Shown here: positions 51,727-58,717 of the stretch, one piece after another
Layout of the letters: the number at the start of each line of letters is the position of its first letter
Numbering within the stretch: the stretch's first letter is position 1
Assembly: GCA_036511855.1 (NCBI GenBank)
Contig: DATCBN010000098.1
Location: forward strand, 16,889-80,888
Source: Candidatus Eremiobacteraceae bacterium
GTDB taxonomy: Bacteria; Vulcanimicrobiota; Vulcanimicrobiia; Eremiobacterales; Eremiobacteraceae
Reading direction: 5' to 3'
DNA length: 64,000 nt
Position numbers and translations under genes: made by a program
The notes under the pieces: model-generated
Seen by the model: the letters and a program-made list of their open reading frames with translations, nothing else
What the model was told of the DNA's origin: nothing
Database searches by the model: none

Positions 51727-52130
51727 CCGCGATCGTGCGCGGGCGATTCTGTGCCCTGACGTTCGCACTTGCGGTCGCCCTTGCCGGCGGGTTGAGTGTG
51801 GCTTCGTGCTCGGCACATGATTCATCCGATTCCCATCTCGCGTCGATCGCCGGCTTACCCGTCTACCCGAATGCGTCGATGGTCGGCGCGAGCAGCGGCG
51901 CGCTTGCCATCTACCGGAGTGCGGACCCGTATCTCGTGGTCGCAGATTGGTACGGCACGCACATGCCGAAAGGCACGCATACCGCGCGAAACGACGCGAT
52001 GTCGCAGGCCACCTTCGCGATTTTCTTGCCGGAAGAGACGAAGACCGTGCACGTCGAGATGTCCGACGGCACGGTCCGCATCACGTTGACCGATGTGAAG
52101 AATGGTCCGGCGTCCTCTACTGGACGATGA
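51723..52130 (+). CDS. Putative lipoprotein of unknown function
   Basis: A 135-residue exported protein. Signal sequence about 1-29 with a lipobox-like LSVASC (Cys29); the mature part (about 105 residues) begins SAHDSSDSHLASIAGLPVYPNASMVG. The SIAGLPVYPNA and DWYGTHMPKGT segments resemble small periplasmic proteins that fold as a half-barrel, but I do not recognise the family. ATG 51723 overlaps the mrp stop, so the two are expressed together. Its 3' end overlaps the convergent frameshifted gene by 14 bp. Confidence 0.65.
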   Translation: MTAIVRGRFCALTFALAVALAGGLSVASCSAHDSSDSHLASIAGLPVYPNASMVGASSGALAIYRSADPYLVVADWYGTHMPKGTHTARNDAMSQATFAIFLPEETKTVHVEMSDGTVRITLTDVKNGPASSTGR

Positions 52131-52688
52131 CGACCGTCCGCATCCCGTTGCTGTCGTAGTGAAACGCGCATCCGAACATATAAAAGCCGGGCGGTCCCGA
52201 ATTGTACTGGAGCGATGACGATCCGGCGTTGAGCGTGCCCGAGCTGAAGTTCGTCGTGCTGATAACGGTGTTTGCCGGCGAGGCCGCGCCGCTTCCATTG
52301 AAGTGAAGCGGAAACGACGCGCCGTTGCCGGATGCATTCCCGAGAAAACTAGCCGTATGCGGAATGCCATCGAAGTTCCGGAAGACCGCGGGCATCGCAG
52401 TGATAAGCGCGACGACTCCGGATGTCGTGTCGATCGTGCCGGTCGAATTGAAATACCCGAGCACTGAGCCGTACGCCGGATCGACCGTCGCCGATTCGCC
52501 GGAGAGGTTCACGCCGACGATTTGCGATCCGGGAGCGATGGACGGCGCGGCGTCGGATTTGGATTGTTGATCCCGTAGGATGAGCCGCCGTAACCACCGC
52601 CTCCGCAGCCGGCGGCCGCGAGCGCAGCCGTGGTCGCGAATGCGATTCCGGTGATCCTAAGCGTGGTGAGGGTCTTATCGAGCGTCAA
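52117..52688 (-). pseudogene. Frameshifted cupredoxin-like lipoprotein gene
   Basis: The N-terminal half starts at TTG 52688 (GAAAGGA 8 nt upstream) and encodes a lipoprotein signal with lipobox AAAGC and a Gly-rich linker. That frame reads into a stop at 52511-52509. The mature domain continues in a different frame from about 52560 to 52117. It has a His in IPHTASF and the cupredoxin end motif GCAFHYDSNGM (Cys-x2-His-x5-Met), matching the intact neighbour at 52855. Joining the halves needs one base added or two removed near 52560-52570. Either a real pseudogene, a sequencing error in a GC-rich run, or a programmed shift. The 52512 start alone would lack a signal peptide. Confidence 0.75.
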
Positions 52689-52785
52689 CGAGTCGGTCCT
52701 TTCGTAGCGAGGAGGGCGGGTGCGGCGACAGGGCGTAGCGCCACACCCGCTTCACCAAGCCTACTGGCGGCCGCTGAAACAAGCG

Positions 52786-52819
52786 TGAAGCGGAGCCGGC
52801 ATGTGCCGGTTCCGCTTCA
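52786..52819. terminator. Strong hairpin between two cupredoxin-like genes
   Basis: TGAAGCGGAGCCGGCA (52786-52801) pairs with TGCCGGTTCCGCTTCA (52804-52819) with one mismatch and a two-base loop. T-rich sequence follows on the plus strand and weaker T on the minus strand. It probably ends the minus-strand gene at 52855-53463. Confidence 0.7.
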
Positions 52820-52854
52820 TTTCCCTTACCTGAATATTTAAGCGATGTTTTGTT

Positions 52855-53463
52855 CTAGCAGTATGGCCCCTTGCACGGCGGAGGTGTGCCGCCGCTTGCC
52901 ACGCTTGCTTGCGGGCCCGGCGTCGCGCCCACCTGGACCACGACTCCGTCTTGCATGTTGTTGCTGCCGAAGTGGAACGCGCAAGCGATGAACAGGTTGC
53001 CTGTCGTGCTGGTGACCGTCAATGGACCGACGCTCGTGCCGGGGCTGATCGGACCGCTGCGATATCCGGCGTCGAGCACAGTCGTGCCCGACTTCGTCGT
53101 GTCGAGAGTGCCGCCGACCGGCGGCGGAGTCGGATACACCGAGTAGACGTTGAACGTGTGTATGACCGAATCACCGTTTGTGAGCATGATCTGCTGGCCT
53201 GGCGCCAATCCGAGGACCTGCGAAAAATTCTGTTGCGTGAAGCCTTGCACCGTGCCGAACGGCGGTGAGTTGATCTGACCGACGTTCTTCGCGAACAACA
53301 CGATCTGCACCGCGGGAACCGCACTTACGGTCGGTTGAGGACCGGGACCCGGCGCGCTGACGCTTCCGCCGCCGCCACCGCCGCCGCAACCGGCGGCCGT
53401 CGCGGCCCCGATCACAAGGGCTGCGATCGCGATGCGAGCGAACTTGAGGGATCTAAAATCCAT
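52855..53463 (-). CDS. Cupredoxin-like copper lipoprotein
   Basis: A 202-residue exported lipoprotein (ATG 53463; lipobox AAAGC with Cys26, then a poly-Gly/Ser/Pro linker). The mature domain is a beta-sandwich type. Predicted type 1 copper ligands are His102 (VIHTFNV), Cys161, His164 and Met170 in IACAFHFGSNNM, giving Cys-x2-His-x5-Met. The last 15 residues are Pro/Gly-rich and end in Cys. It probably carries electrons or binds copper in the periplasm. It is one of three similar genes in a row. An upstream ATG at 53499 adds a non-signal segment. Confidence 0.82.
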   Translation of the reverse strand: MDFRSLKFARIAIAALVIGAATAAGCGGGGGGGSVSAPGPGPQPTVSAVPAVQIVLFAKNVGQINSPPFGTVQGFTQQNFSQVLGLAPGQQIMLTNGDSVIHTFNVYSVYPTPPPVGGTLDTTKSGTTVLDAGYRSGPISPGTSVGPLTVTSTTGNLFIACAFHFGSNNMQDGVVVQVGATPGPQASVASGGTPPPCKGPYC

Positions 53464-53556
53464 GGCATACTCTCCTAGCGAGCGGCATGCGAATCGCACG
53501 CTGCGTTCTTTGTCAGCGTAGTTTGGCGGGCTGAAATGACGGTGAAAGAAAATTAA

Positions 53557-53585
53557 ATGAGGAACGGCGTTGCGCCGTTCCTCAT
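53557..53585 (-). terminator. Rho-independent terminator
   Basis: A perfect 13-bp stem ATGAGGAACGGCG/CGCCGTTCCTCAT with a 3-nt loop. On the minus strand it is followed by TTTAATTTTCTTT. It ends the gene at 53609-54289. Confidence 0.85.
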
Positions 53586-53608
53586 CAGTGTATCGCTTGA
53601 ACTAGAGC

Positions 53609-54289
53609 TTAAAAAACGATGAAAATCGTGCGGAGCGGTACCGCCGGCGGAACCGCATTGTACGTATAGAAGTCGGCCATGAAATACATCCCCGGCGAGC
53701 CCGTGAAATAGTCCGCAGAGGCGGTGGGCGCCAACAGCGATCCGCCGATGAGATTGCCGGTCGAAAACGTCGTATCCGAAATGAGCGATCCCGGTGCGCT
53801 CGAGTTCGATGCGCCGTTCACGTTGTTGAACGTGGCTGGCCACGTGGCGCCCGGAATAGGATCGATGCCGTTGTTCGACGCCGTATGCGGATCCGCGTCG
53901 TAATTGTAGAAACGAATCTTTTGGCCCGCGTTCACGGCGATGATGCTCGACGGGCCCGGCGTGGAATAGGGGTTCGCTGAAGCCGTCGGGCTGACCACTG
54001 GGCCGGGGATGAGCGACATTCCATCGACAGGTCCGAAGGTTGGTACATCTGTGGGGGTCGCAACGGCATAGGCGATAGCCACGAAGTAGAGCGGCGTGGG
54101 TGACGGCGTCGGCGTGGGCGAGCCGGACGGCAGCGGCGACGGCGAGGGCGTCGTACCAGGACTGGGGGTTGTATGCACGCCTGGAATCGCACTGCTCTTC
54201 GAGCAGCCCTGCGCGCCGACGACGACCACGGCCGCGACGGTGGCCGCTGCGAGCGCCGCAAGACGAGCCGCGGGAGAAAACACTGACAT
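53609..54289 (-). CDS. Cupredoxin-like lipoprotein with lost copper ligands
   Basis: A 226-residue lipoprotein (ATG 54289; lipobox with Cys at GAQGC, then a Pro/Ser/Thr-rich linker). The mature domain shares the pattern of its neighbours: GQKIRFYNYDADPHTASNNG keeps the first His (compare IPHTASF and VIHTFNV). The closing motif, which should be Cys-x2-His-x5-Met, reads MADFYTYNAVPP, so Cys became Ala and His became Tyr. The protein can no longer bind copper in the usual way and may be structural. It has its own strong terminator downstream. Confidence 0.8.
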   Translation of the reverse strand: MSVFSPAARLAALAAATVAAVVVVGAQGCSKSSAIPGVHTTPSPGTTPSPSPLPSGSPTPTPSPTPLYFVAIAYAVATPTDVPTFGPVDGMSLIPGPVVSPTASANPYSTPGPSSIIAVNAGQKIRFYNYDADPHTASNNGIDPIPGATWPATFNNVNGASNSSAPGSLISDTTFSTGNLIGGSLLAPTASADYFTGSPGMYFMADFYTYNAVPPAVPLRTIFIVF

Positions 54290-54317
54290 TGGTGCGAATC
54301 CTTTCAATCGGCGCAAG

Positions 54318-54854
54318 TCAGCCCCCGGCGACGAGGGTTTGCGCTTTCACTTTCATTGTATCGTAGGTCATCTCGCCGTCGACCGCATCCCGGATAACAC
54401 CCGCGCGGTCGACGAAAAATGAACTCGGCATTCCGACCATGTGGAGGACCGTACCCACCTGCTGATCGGCATCCAGGCCGACCGGAAAAGTTATGCCGAA
54501 TCGTTGCGTGTAGGGCTTGACCGCCGTCGTATCTTCCCCTTGGTCGATCGCGACGACGAGCAAGCGGCCGTTTTGCGCTCTTGCCAGACGCTCGAGCGCC
54601 GGCATCTCGCGCCGGCACGGTCCACACCACGTGGCCCACACATTTACCAAAACGTCGTGGCCGCGAAGTTCGTTCAGCGCGATATCGCCGCCGCCAAGCC
54701 GGGCTACCGTGAGATCGGGCATGACCTGACCGATGACTTGCGCCGGACCCCGGTGCGTGTTGCGGTCCTGATCGACGTCGCTTGGCACGAACATGGCGGT
54801 GAGAACGACAACGGCGACCGCAACCGCGAGGCCGCCGAGAATCCATCGGGTCAC
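54318..54854 (-). CDS. TlpA/ResA-type periplasmic thioredoxin
   Basis: A 178-residue membrane-anchored periplasmic thioredoxin. An uncleaved N-terminal helix (about 5-23) is followed by the AhpC/TSA-redoxin domain with active site WCGPC in VNVWATWCGPCRREMPAL, a cis-Pro in GMPSSFFVD and the LRGHDVLVNVWATWC context of cytochrome c maturation thioredoxins. Start GTG 54854. It lies upstream of the three cupredoxin-like genes on the same strand, so a shared role in copper or haem protein maturation is possible. The cysteine-less CcdA at 60905 is not its obvious partner. Confidence 0.88.
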   Translation of the reverse strand: MTRWILGGLAVAVAVVVLTAMFVPSDVDQDRNTHRGPAQVIGQVMPDLTVARLGGGDIALNELRGHDVLVNVWATWCGPCRREMPALERLARAQNGRLLVVAIDQGEDTTAVKPYTQRFGITFPVGLDADQQVGTVLHMVGMPSSFFVDRAGVIRDAVDGEMTYDTMKVKAQTLVAGG

Positions 54855-54939
54855 GCCTTGCTCTTAAGCGCCCCCGTCAAACCGACCTGCCTTGCGTCGC
54901 GCCCATAGGGTAAGCATCTTGCGCCGCGAAGCGGCACGT

Positions 54940-55854
54940 GTGTCCGATTCGTTTCCCGCATCCATCGACGAAGTCGAAGCGCTGTTGGCGCGCGGGCGCT
55001 ACATGGCCGATCGGCCGCTCGCCGTCACGATATTTCTCGCACTCGCGTTGCGAAAGCCGCTGTTCTTGGAGGGCGAGGCCGGCGTCGGAAAAACCGAGGT
55101 GGCAAAAGTCCTATCGGCAGCCCTCGGCCGCCGGCTCATACGGCTGCAGTGCTACGAAGGGCTCGATGCTAACCAAGCGCTGTACGAATGGAACTACGCC
55201 AAGCAGATCTTGCACATACGTTTGGCGGAAAGTGCCGCGCCGGGCGCTCGCGCAGAATTGGAACGCGAGATATTCGGACCGGATTTTCTCATAAAGCGGC
55301 CGCTGCTCCAGGCCATCGACGATTCGGGCGGAGAGGCAAGCGTTCTTCTCATCGATGAGATCGATCGAGCCGACGAAGAGTTCGAAGCGTTCCTTCTCGA
55401 GCTGCTCTCCGATTTTCAAGTGACGGTGCCAGAATTGGGCACGTTCAAAGCGGTCACCCCGCCCATCGTCGTGCTGACCAGCAATAGGACGCGGGAAGTG
55501 CACGACGCGCTGAAGCGGCGATGCCTCTACCAATGGATCGACTATCCGGACATCGAGCGCGAAGCGCGAATCGTATCCTCTAAGGTGCCGGGCATCGACG
55601 CGCGCCTCGCCCGGCACGCCTGCGCGTTCGTCGCCGGCCTTCGCGCCGATCCGTTCTATAAACATCCGGGAATCGCAGAGACGATCGACTGGGCTGCGGC
55701 TCTCGTCTCGCTCGGCGCGCGCGAAATCGATGAGCGTACTGCGGTCGACACGATCGGGTGCCTACTGAAGTATCAAGAAGATGTGAAAAAAGTGCAAGAG
55801 GGCGGCATGGCGGCACGAGTCGAGCGCGCGCGCAAGGCTGTCGCCGCGACGTGA
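54940..55854 (+). CDS. MoxR-type AAA ATPase (CoxD-like)
   Basis: AAA ATPase of about 304 residues in the CoxD subgroup of MoxR chaperones. Walker A GEAGVGKTE (about 45-53), then the CoxD-typical YEGLDANQALYEWNYAKQIL, Walker B VLLIDEIDRADEEFEAFLLE and PIVVLTSNRTREVHDALKRRC. It works with the following VWA protein to mature molybdenum hydroxylases such as CO dehydrogenase (CoxDE). Starts TTG 54892, TTG 54919 and GTG 54940 are possible; the family favours GTG 54940. Its GTGA overlap with the next gene ties the pair. Confidence 0.9.
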   Translation: MSDSFPASIDEVEALLARGRYMADRPLAVTIFLALALRKPLFLEGEAGVGKTEVAKVLSAALGRRLIRLQCYEGLDANQALYEWNYAKQILHIRLAESAAPGARAELEREIFGPDFLIKRPLLQAIDDSGGEASVLLIDEIDRADEEFEAFLLELLSDFQVTVPELGTFKAVTPPIVVLTSNRTREVHDALKRRCLYQWIDYPDIEREARIVSSKVPGIDARLARHACAFVAGLRADPFYKHPGIAETIDWAAALVSLGAREIDERTAVDTIGCLLKYQEDVKKVQEGGMAARVERARKAVAAT

Positions 55855-57146
55855 CCAAGATCACCGGAGCGGACGCGGTCATCGGGCCCAGCGATTTTGC
55901 AAAGCTCCAGCACAATGCGCTCGTGTTCGGGCGGACGCTTCGCGCACTCGGCTTTCGCGTGCAGCCCGATCGCATGGTGCTTTTGGCAAATGCCCTGGAC
56001 TGCGTCGGGATCGAGAGCCGCGAGGACGTGAAATCCGCAGCGCGCGCTATTCTCGTCCGCGCCAAGGAAGATATCGCGCGCTTCGAGATCGCGTTCGATG
56101 AGTTTTGGCGCGCGCACGGCCAGTCATATCCGGCCGGCACCGGCGATGATAGCCCCGGCGGGGCGCCGCACGACCGCGACGAACCGGTCGATCGCGAAGG
56201 CGAATCGGAGACCGGCGATCCCACGCGCATGCCGGCGTCGGGCACCGCTCGCGAGCCTCGCGTCGACGACGGAGCCAGCGCCGGTCCAAAGGATAGCGGC
56301 GAAACGATTGACGGCGACCGGTCGAACACCTACTCATTCGCCGAAGGGCTTTACTCGAAAGATTTTTCGCAGATGAGTTCGGCGGAGTTGGACCGCGCGC
56401 GCGACTTGACGCGGCCCGGCGCATGGGATCTCGGCAGACGACGGACGCGGCGCATGGTGTCCGGCTCCGGCAAGGGCTCGTTCGACGCACGACGCACTTT
56501 ACGCGTGAGTCTGCGGCGCGGCGGCGAAGTGCTCGAGCTTCGGCGTCGGCGACGCAAAAACAAACGCCGCGATCTCGTGCTGCTCTGCGACATATCGGGC
56601 TCGATGGACCGGTATTCGCGCCTTCTATTGCACTTCGTGCATACCGTCCGGCACGCGGTCGGCAGCGTCGAAGCATTTGTTTTCGGCACGCGGATCACGC
56701 GCGTCACGAGACAACTTCGTCATCGCGACACGCACGCCGCACTGAACGAGATCGCGGACAGCGTTGTAGACTGGGCCGGCGGCACGCGCATCGGCGACAG
56801 CCTCTTCCACTTCAACCGGACCTGGGCGCGTCGCGTGCTCGGCCGCGGCGCGATCGTGATCGTCATCAGCGACGGCTGGGACCGCGGCGATGTGCGCTTG
56901 CTCGCCAAGGAGATGCAGCGCTTGCAGCGCGGCGCATTCCGCTTGATCTGGCTGAATCCGCTGCTCGGCTCGGCGGGCTATCGCCCGCAGACCATCGGTA
57001 TGCGCGCCGCGCTGCCGTACGTCGACGATTTCTTGCCCGCGAACAACCTCAAGAGTCTCGTCCAGCTCGCTCAGCTGCTGCAGACGGTCGATCATCGCAG
57101 ACCGCTGCGCCGGCAGGGAACGCCCGCAGTCGTGCTCGTCCGATGA
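55851..57146 (+). CDS. VWA-domain protein (CoxE-like)
   Basis: A 431-residue von Willebrand factor A protein with a variable, charged N-terminal half and a C-terminal VWA domain. The metal-ion-dependent adhesion motif is DISGSM (near residue 247), with GGTRIGDSL and ISDGWDRGD as the other site elements. CoxE-type VWA proteins act with CoxD-like MoxR to insert or activate the molybdenum cofactor. GTG 55851 overlaps the coxD stop (GTGA), and its own stop overlaps the next gene (ATGA). The longer frame from 55758 is not plausible. Confidence 0.88.
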   Translation: MTKITGADAVIGPSDFAKLQHNALVFGRTLRALGFRVQPDRMVLLANALDCVGIESREDVKSAARAILVRAKEDIARFEIAFDEFWRAHGQSYPAGTGDDSPGGAPHDRDEPVDREGESETGDPTRMPASGTAREPRVDDGASAGPKDSGETIDGDRSNTYSFAEGLYSKDFSQMSSAELDRARDLTRPGAWDLGRRRTRRMVSGSGKGSFDARRTLRVSLRRGGEVLELRRRRRKNKRRDLVLLCDISGSMDRYSRLLLHFVHTVRHAVGSVEAFVFGTRITRVTRQLRHRDTHAALNEIADSVVDWAGGTRIGDSLFHFNRTWARRVLGRGAIVIVISDGWDRGDVRLLAKEMQRLQRGAFRLIWLNPLLGSAGYRPQTIGMRAALPYVDDFLPANNLKSLVQLAQLLQTVDHRRPLRRQGTPAVVLVR

Positions 57147-58207
57147 GGGATCTGATCACCACCGCGAAGGCGTGGGCCAGCGCCGGCGACCGCGTCGTCA
57201 TGGCTACCCTCGTGCGCGTCGACGGCTCGGCACCTCGAGGTGAAGGCGCGAAGATGCTCGTGGCCGCGAGCGGTGCCGTTGAAGGCTCCGTCAGCGGAGG
57301 CTGCGTGGAAGCCGCCGTCGCCGAAGAAGCGCGGGCCGTGCACGAAGGCAGTTCGGCGCGCATTGTCACGTACGGCATCAATCGCGCGATGATGTGGGAT
57401 GTAGGACTCGCATGCGGCGGCAAGATCGAAGTGCTCGTCGAACCGATGCCCGACATGACGCTCCTCGAACGCTGTTTCGCGCCCGGCGCGAATGCGGCGC
57501 TCTGCACGTCGCTTGCCGCCGGTGGGAAAGATGCAGCTACCAAGGCCGTTGTGTTCGCCGACGGCGGCATGACCGGTTCGCTCGGCGACGCAGGCCTCGA
57601 CGCCGAACTAGCGACCCTAGCGCGCGCGCAGATCGAGCGCGGGATGTCGAAGACCGTCACCATCGCCGGCCGCGACATCTTCATCGATGTCGTCGCGCCC
57701 CGCGAACGCCTCATCATCGTCGGCGCGGTGCATATCTCCGTGTGCTTGTGCGCGATGGCGGCCGACGCGGGCTTCACCGTGACCGTGATCGACCCACGCG
57801 AGCGCTTGAACAACCGGGATCGGTTTCCCAGAGCCGCCGCGCTCCTTGTGGGTTGGCCCGAGGACGAGATGCCAAACGTGACGCTCGACGAGCACACATA
57901 CGTCGCGATCCTCACGCACGACGAGAAGTTCGACGATCCTTCGCTCGAGTTCGCGCTGCGCGCGCATCCGCGCTACGTGGGCGCGATCGGTAGCAAGAAG
58001 ACGCACGCCGCGCGACGAGAGCGCCTTCTCGCAGCGGGCTTCTCGCGCGACGCGGTCGACGGAGTGCGCGGACCGATCGGACTCGACATCGGCGCGCAAT
58101 CGCCGGAAGAAATCGCCGTCGCGATACTCGCCGAGATGATCGCGACGAAGTACGGACATCACGGTGCAGCATTACGCGATCGCATCGAGCCGAGCATACA
58201 TTCCTGA
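57143..58207 (+). CDS. XdhC/CoxF-family molybdenum-cofactor maturation protein
   Basis: A 354-residue protein. The N-terminal XdhC/CoxI domain has GSAPRGEGAKMLV, SGGCVEAAV and GLACGGKIEVLVEP. The C-terminal Rossmann fold begins with LIIVGAVHISVCLCAMAADAGF and VTVIDPRERLNNRDRFP. Such proteins bind the molybdenum cofactor and sulfurate it for xanthine dehydrogenase or CO dehydrogenase. ATG 57143 overlaps the coxE stop. With coxD and coxE this forms a coxDEF-like maturation set. The structural genes coxMSL are not in the window. Last gene before a lysine-rich micro-protein on the same strand. Confidence 0.9.
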   Translation: MRDLITTAKAWASAGDRVVMATLVRVDGSAPRGEGAKMLVAASGAVEGSVSGGCVEAAVAEEARAVHEGSSARIVTYGINRAMMWDVGLACGGKIEVLVEPMPDMTLLERCFAPGANAALCTSLAAGGKDAATKAVVFADGGMTGSLGDAGLDAELATLARAQIERGMSKTVTIAGRDIFIDVVAPRERLIIVGAVHISVCLCAMAADAGFTVTVIDPRERLNNRDRFPRAAALLVGWPEDEMPNVTLDEHTYVAILTHDEKFDDPSLEFALRAHPRYVGAIGSKKTHAARRERLLAAGFSRDAVDGVRGPIGLDIGAQSPEEIAVAILAEMIATKYGHHGAALRDRIEPSIHS

Positions 58208-58357
58208 TCCCGCGCAGATCGCGCGAAAAATTGCGTCAAAATTTTTTTTCACAAGGCCGTCATAAAAAGAGGGTTCGTTCGAACGTATGAGCGAATTAAG
58301 AACTCCGAGCTCAGTATGAGCGCACCCCATTGCTCCGCAGGATGGAGGTGAGCACAA

Positions 58358-58438
58358 ATGGCAGCTAAGAAGAAGGCGGCGAAGAAGACCACGAAAAAGG
58401 CCGCTACGAAGACCAAGAAAAAGGCCAAGAAGCGCTAA
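58358..58438 (+). CDS. Lysine/alanine/threonine-rich 26-residue peptide (histone-like)
   Basis: ATG 58358 follows the strong GGAGGTGA with 8-nt spacing. Thirteen of 26 residues are Lys, the rest Ala, Thr and one Arg, in AAKK-type steps. This is the composition of H1-like nucleoid proteins and of basic tails of ribosomal or DNA-binding proteins, and it should bind DNA or RNA. It has a dedicated Rho-independent terminator 17 bp downstream, so it is its own unit. It is too short for the usual gene-calling limits. The upstream 150 bp contains AT-rich promoter-like sequence (runs of T and AAAAAGAGG) and two tiny open frames of 10 and 11 codons. A basic spacer peptide without function cannot be excluded. 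Confidence 0.7.
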   Translation: MAAKKKAAKKTTKKAATKTKKKAKKR

Positions 58439-58455
58439 GCTTCGATAGGCTGACG

Positions 58456-58490
58456 GAGAGCGAAACGGAAACGATTCGCTCTCTTTCTTA
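58456..58490 (+). terminator. Rho-independent terminator of the lysine-rich peptide gene
   Basis: GAGAGCGAA (58456-58464) pairs perfectly with TTCGCTCTC (58475-58483), ten-base loop, followed by TTTCTTATTT. On the minus strand it is also close to the end of the small gene at 58499. Confidence 0.88.
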
Positions 58491-58498
58491 TTTGTGGA

Positions 58499-58717
58499 TC
58501 AGTTCGTCTCGGAGATCACCGACACGCTGTGCCCCTGGTGTTCGGTGATGAATGCCAATCCCTCGACCATCCACGTATCGAGTCCTGACGCCGAATGCTC
58601 GGCCACTTCGCGCGCGACGTGCTCCCGGTCGCGCAGCCAACGCAGATGCGTCACGCCCTGGCTGACCCAAACGACTTCGCCACAATCCTCACACGCCAGG
58701 CCGCATCGTGCGGTCAT
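58499..58717 (-). CDS. Small Cys-rich protein coupled to PP2C phosphatase
   Basis: A 72-residue protein with an N-terminal CxxxCxxC (Cys5, Cys9, Cys12; zinc-ribbon half) and a C-terminal EHQGHSVSVISE, in which His may complete a metal site. I do not know the family. ATG 58717 overlaps the TGA of the phosphatase gene (ATGA), so it is translated with it, which supports reality and a joint function. It could be an adaptor or regulator of the phosphatase. Confidence 0.7.
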   Translation of the reverse strand: MTARCGLACEDCGEVVWVSQGVTHLRWLRDREHVAREVAEHSASGLDTWMVEGLAFITEHQGHSVSVISETN

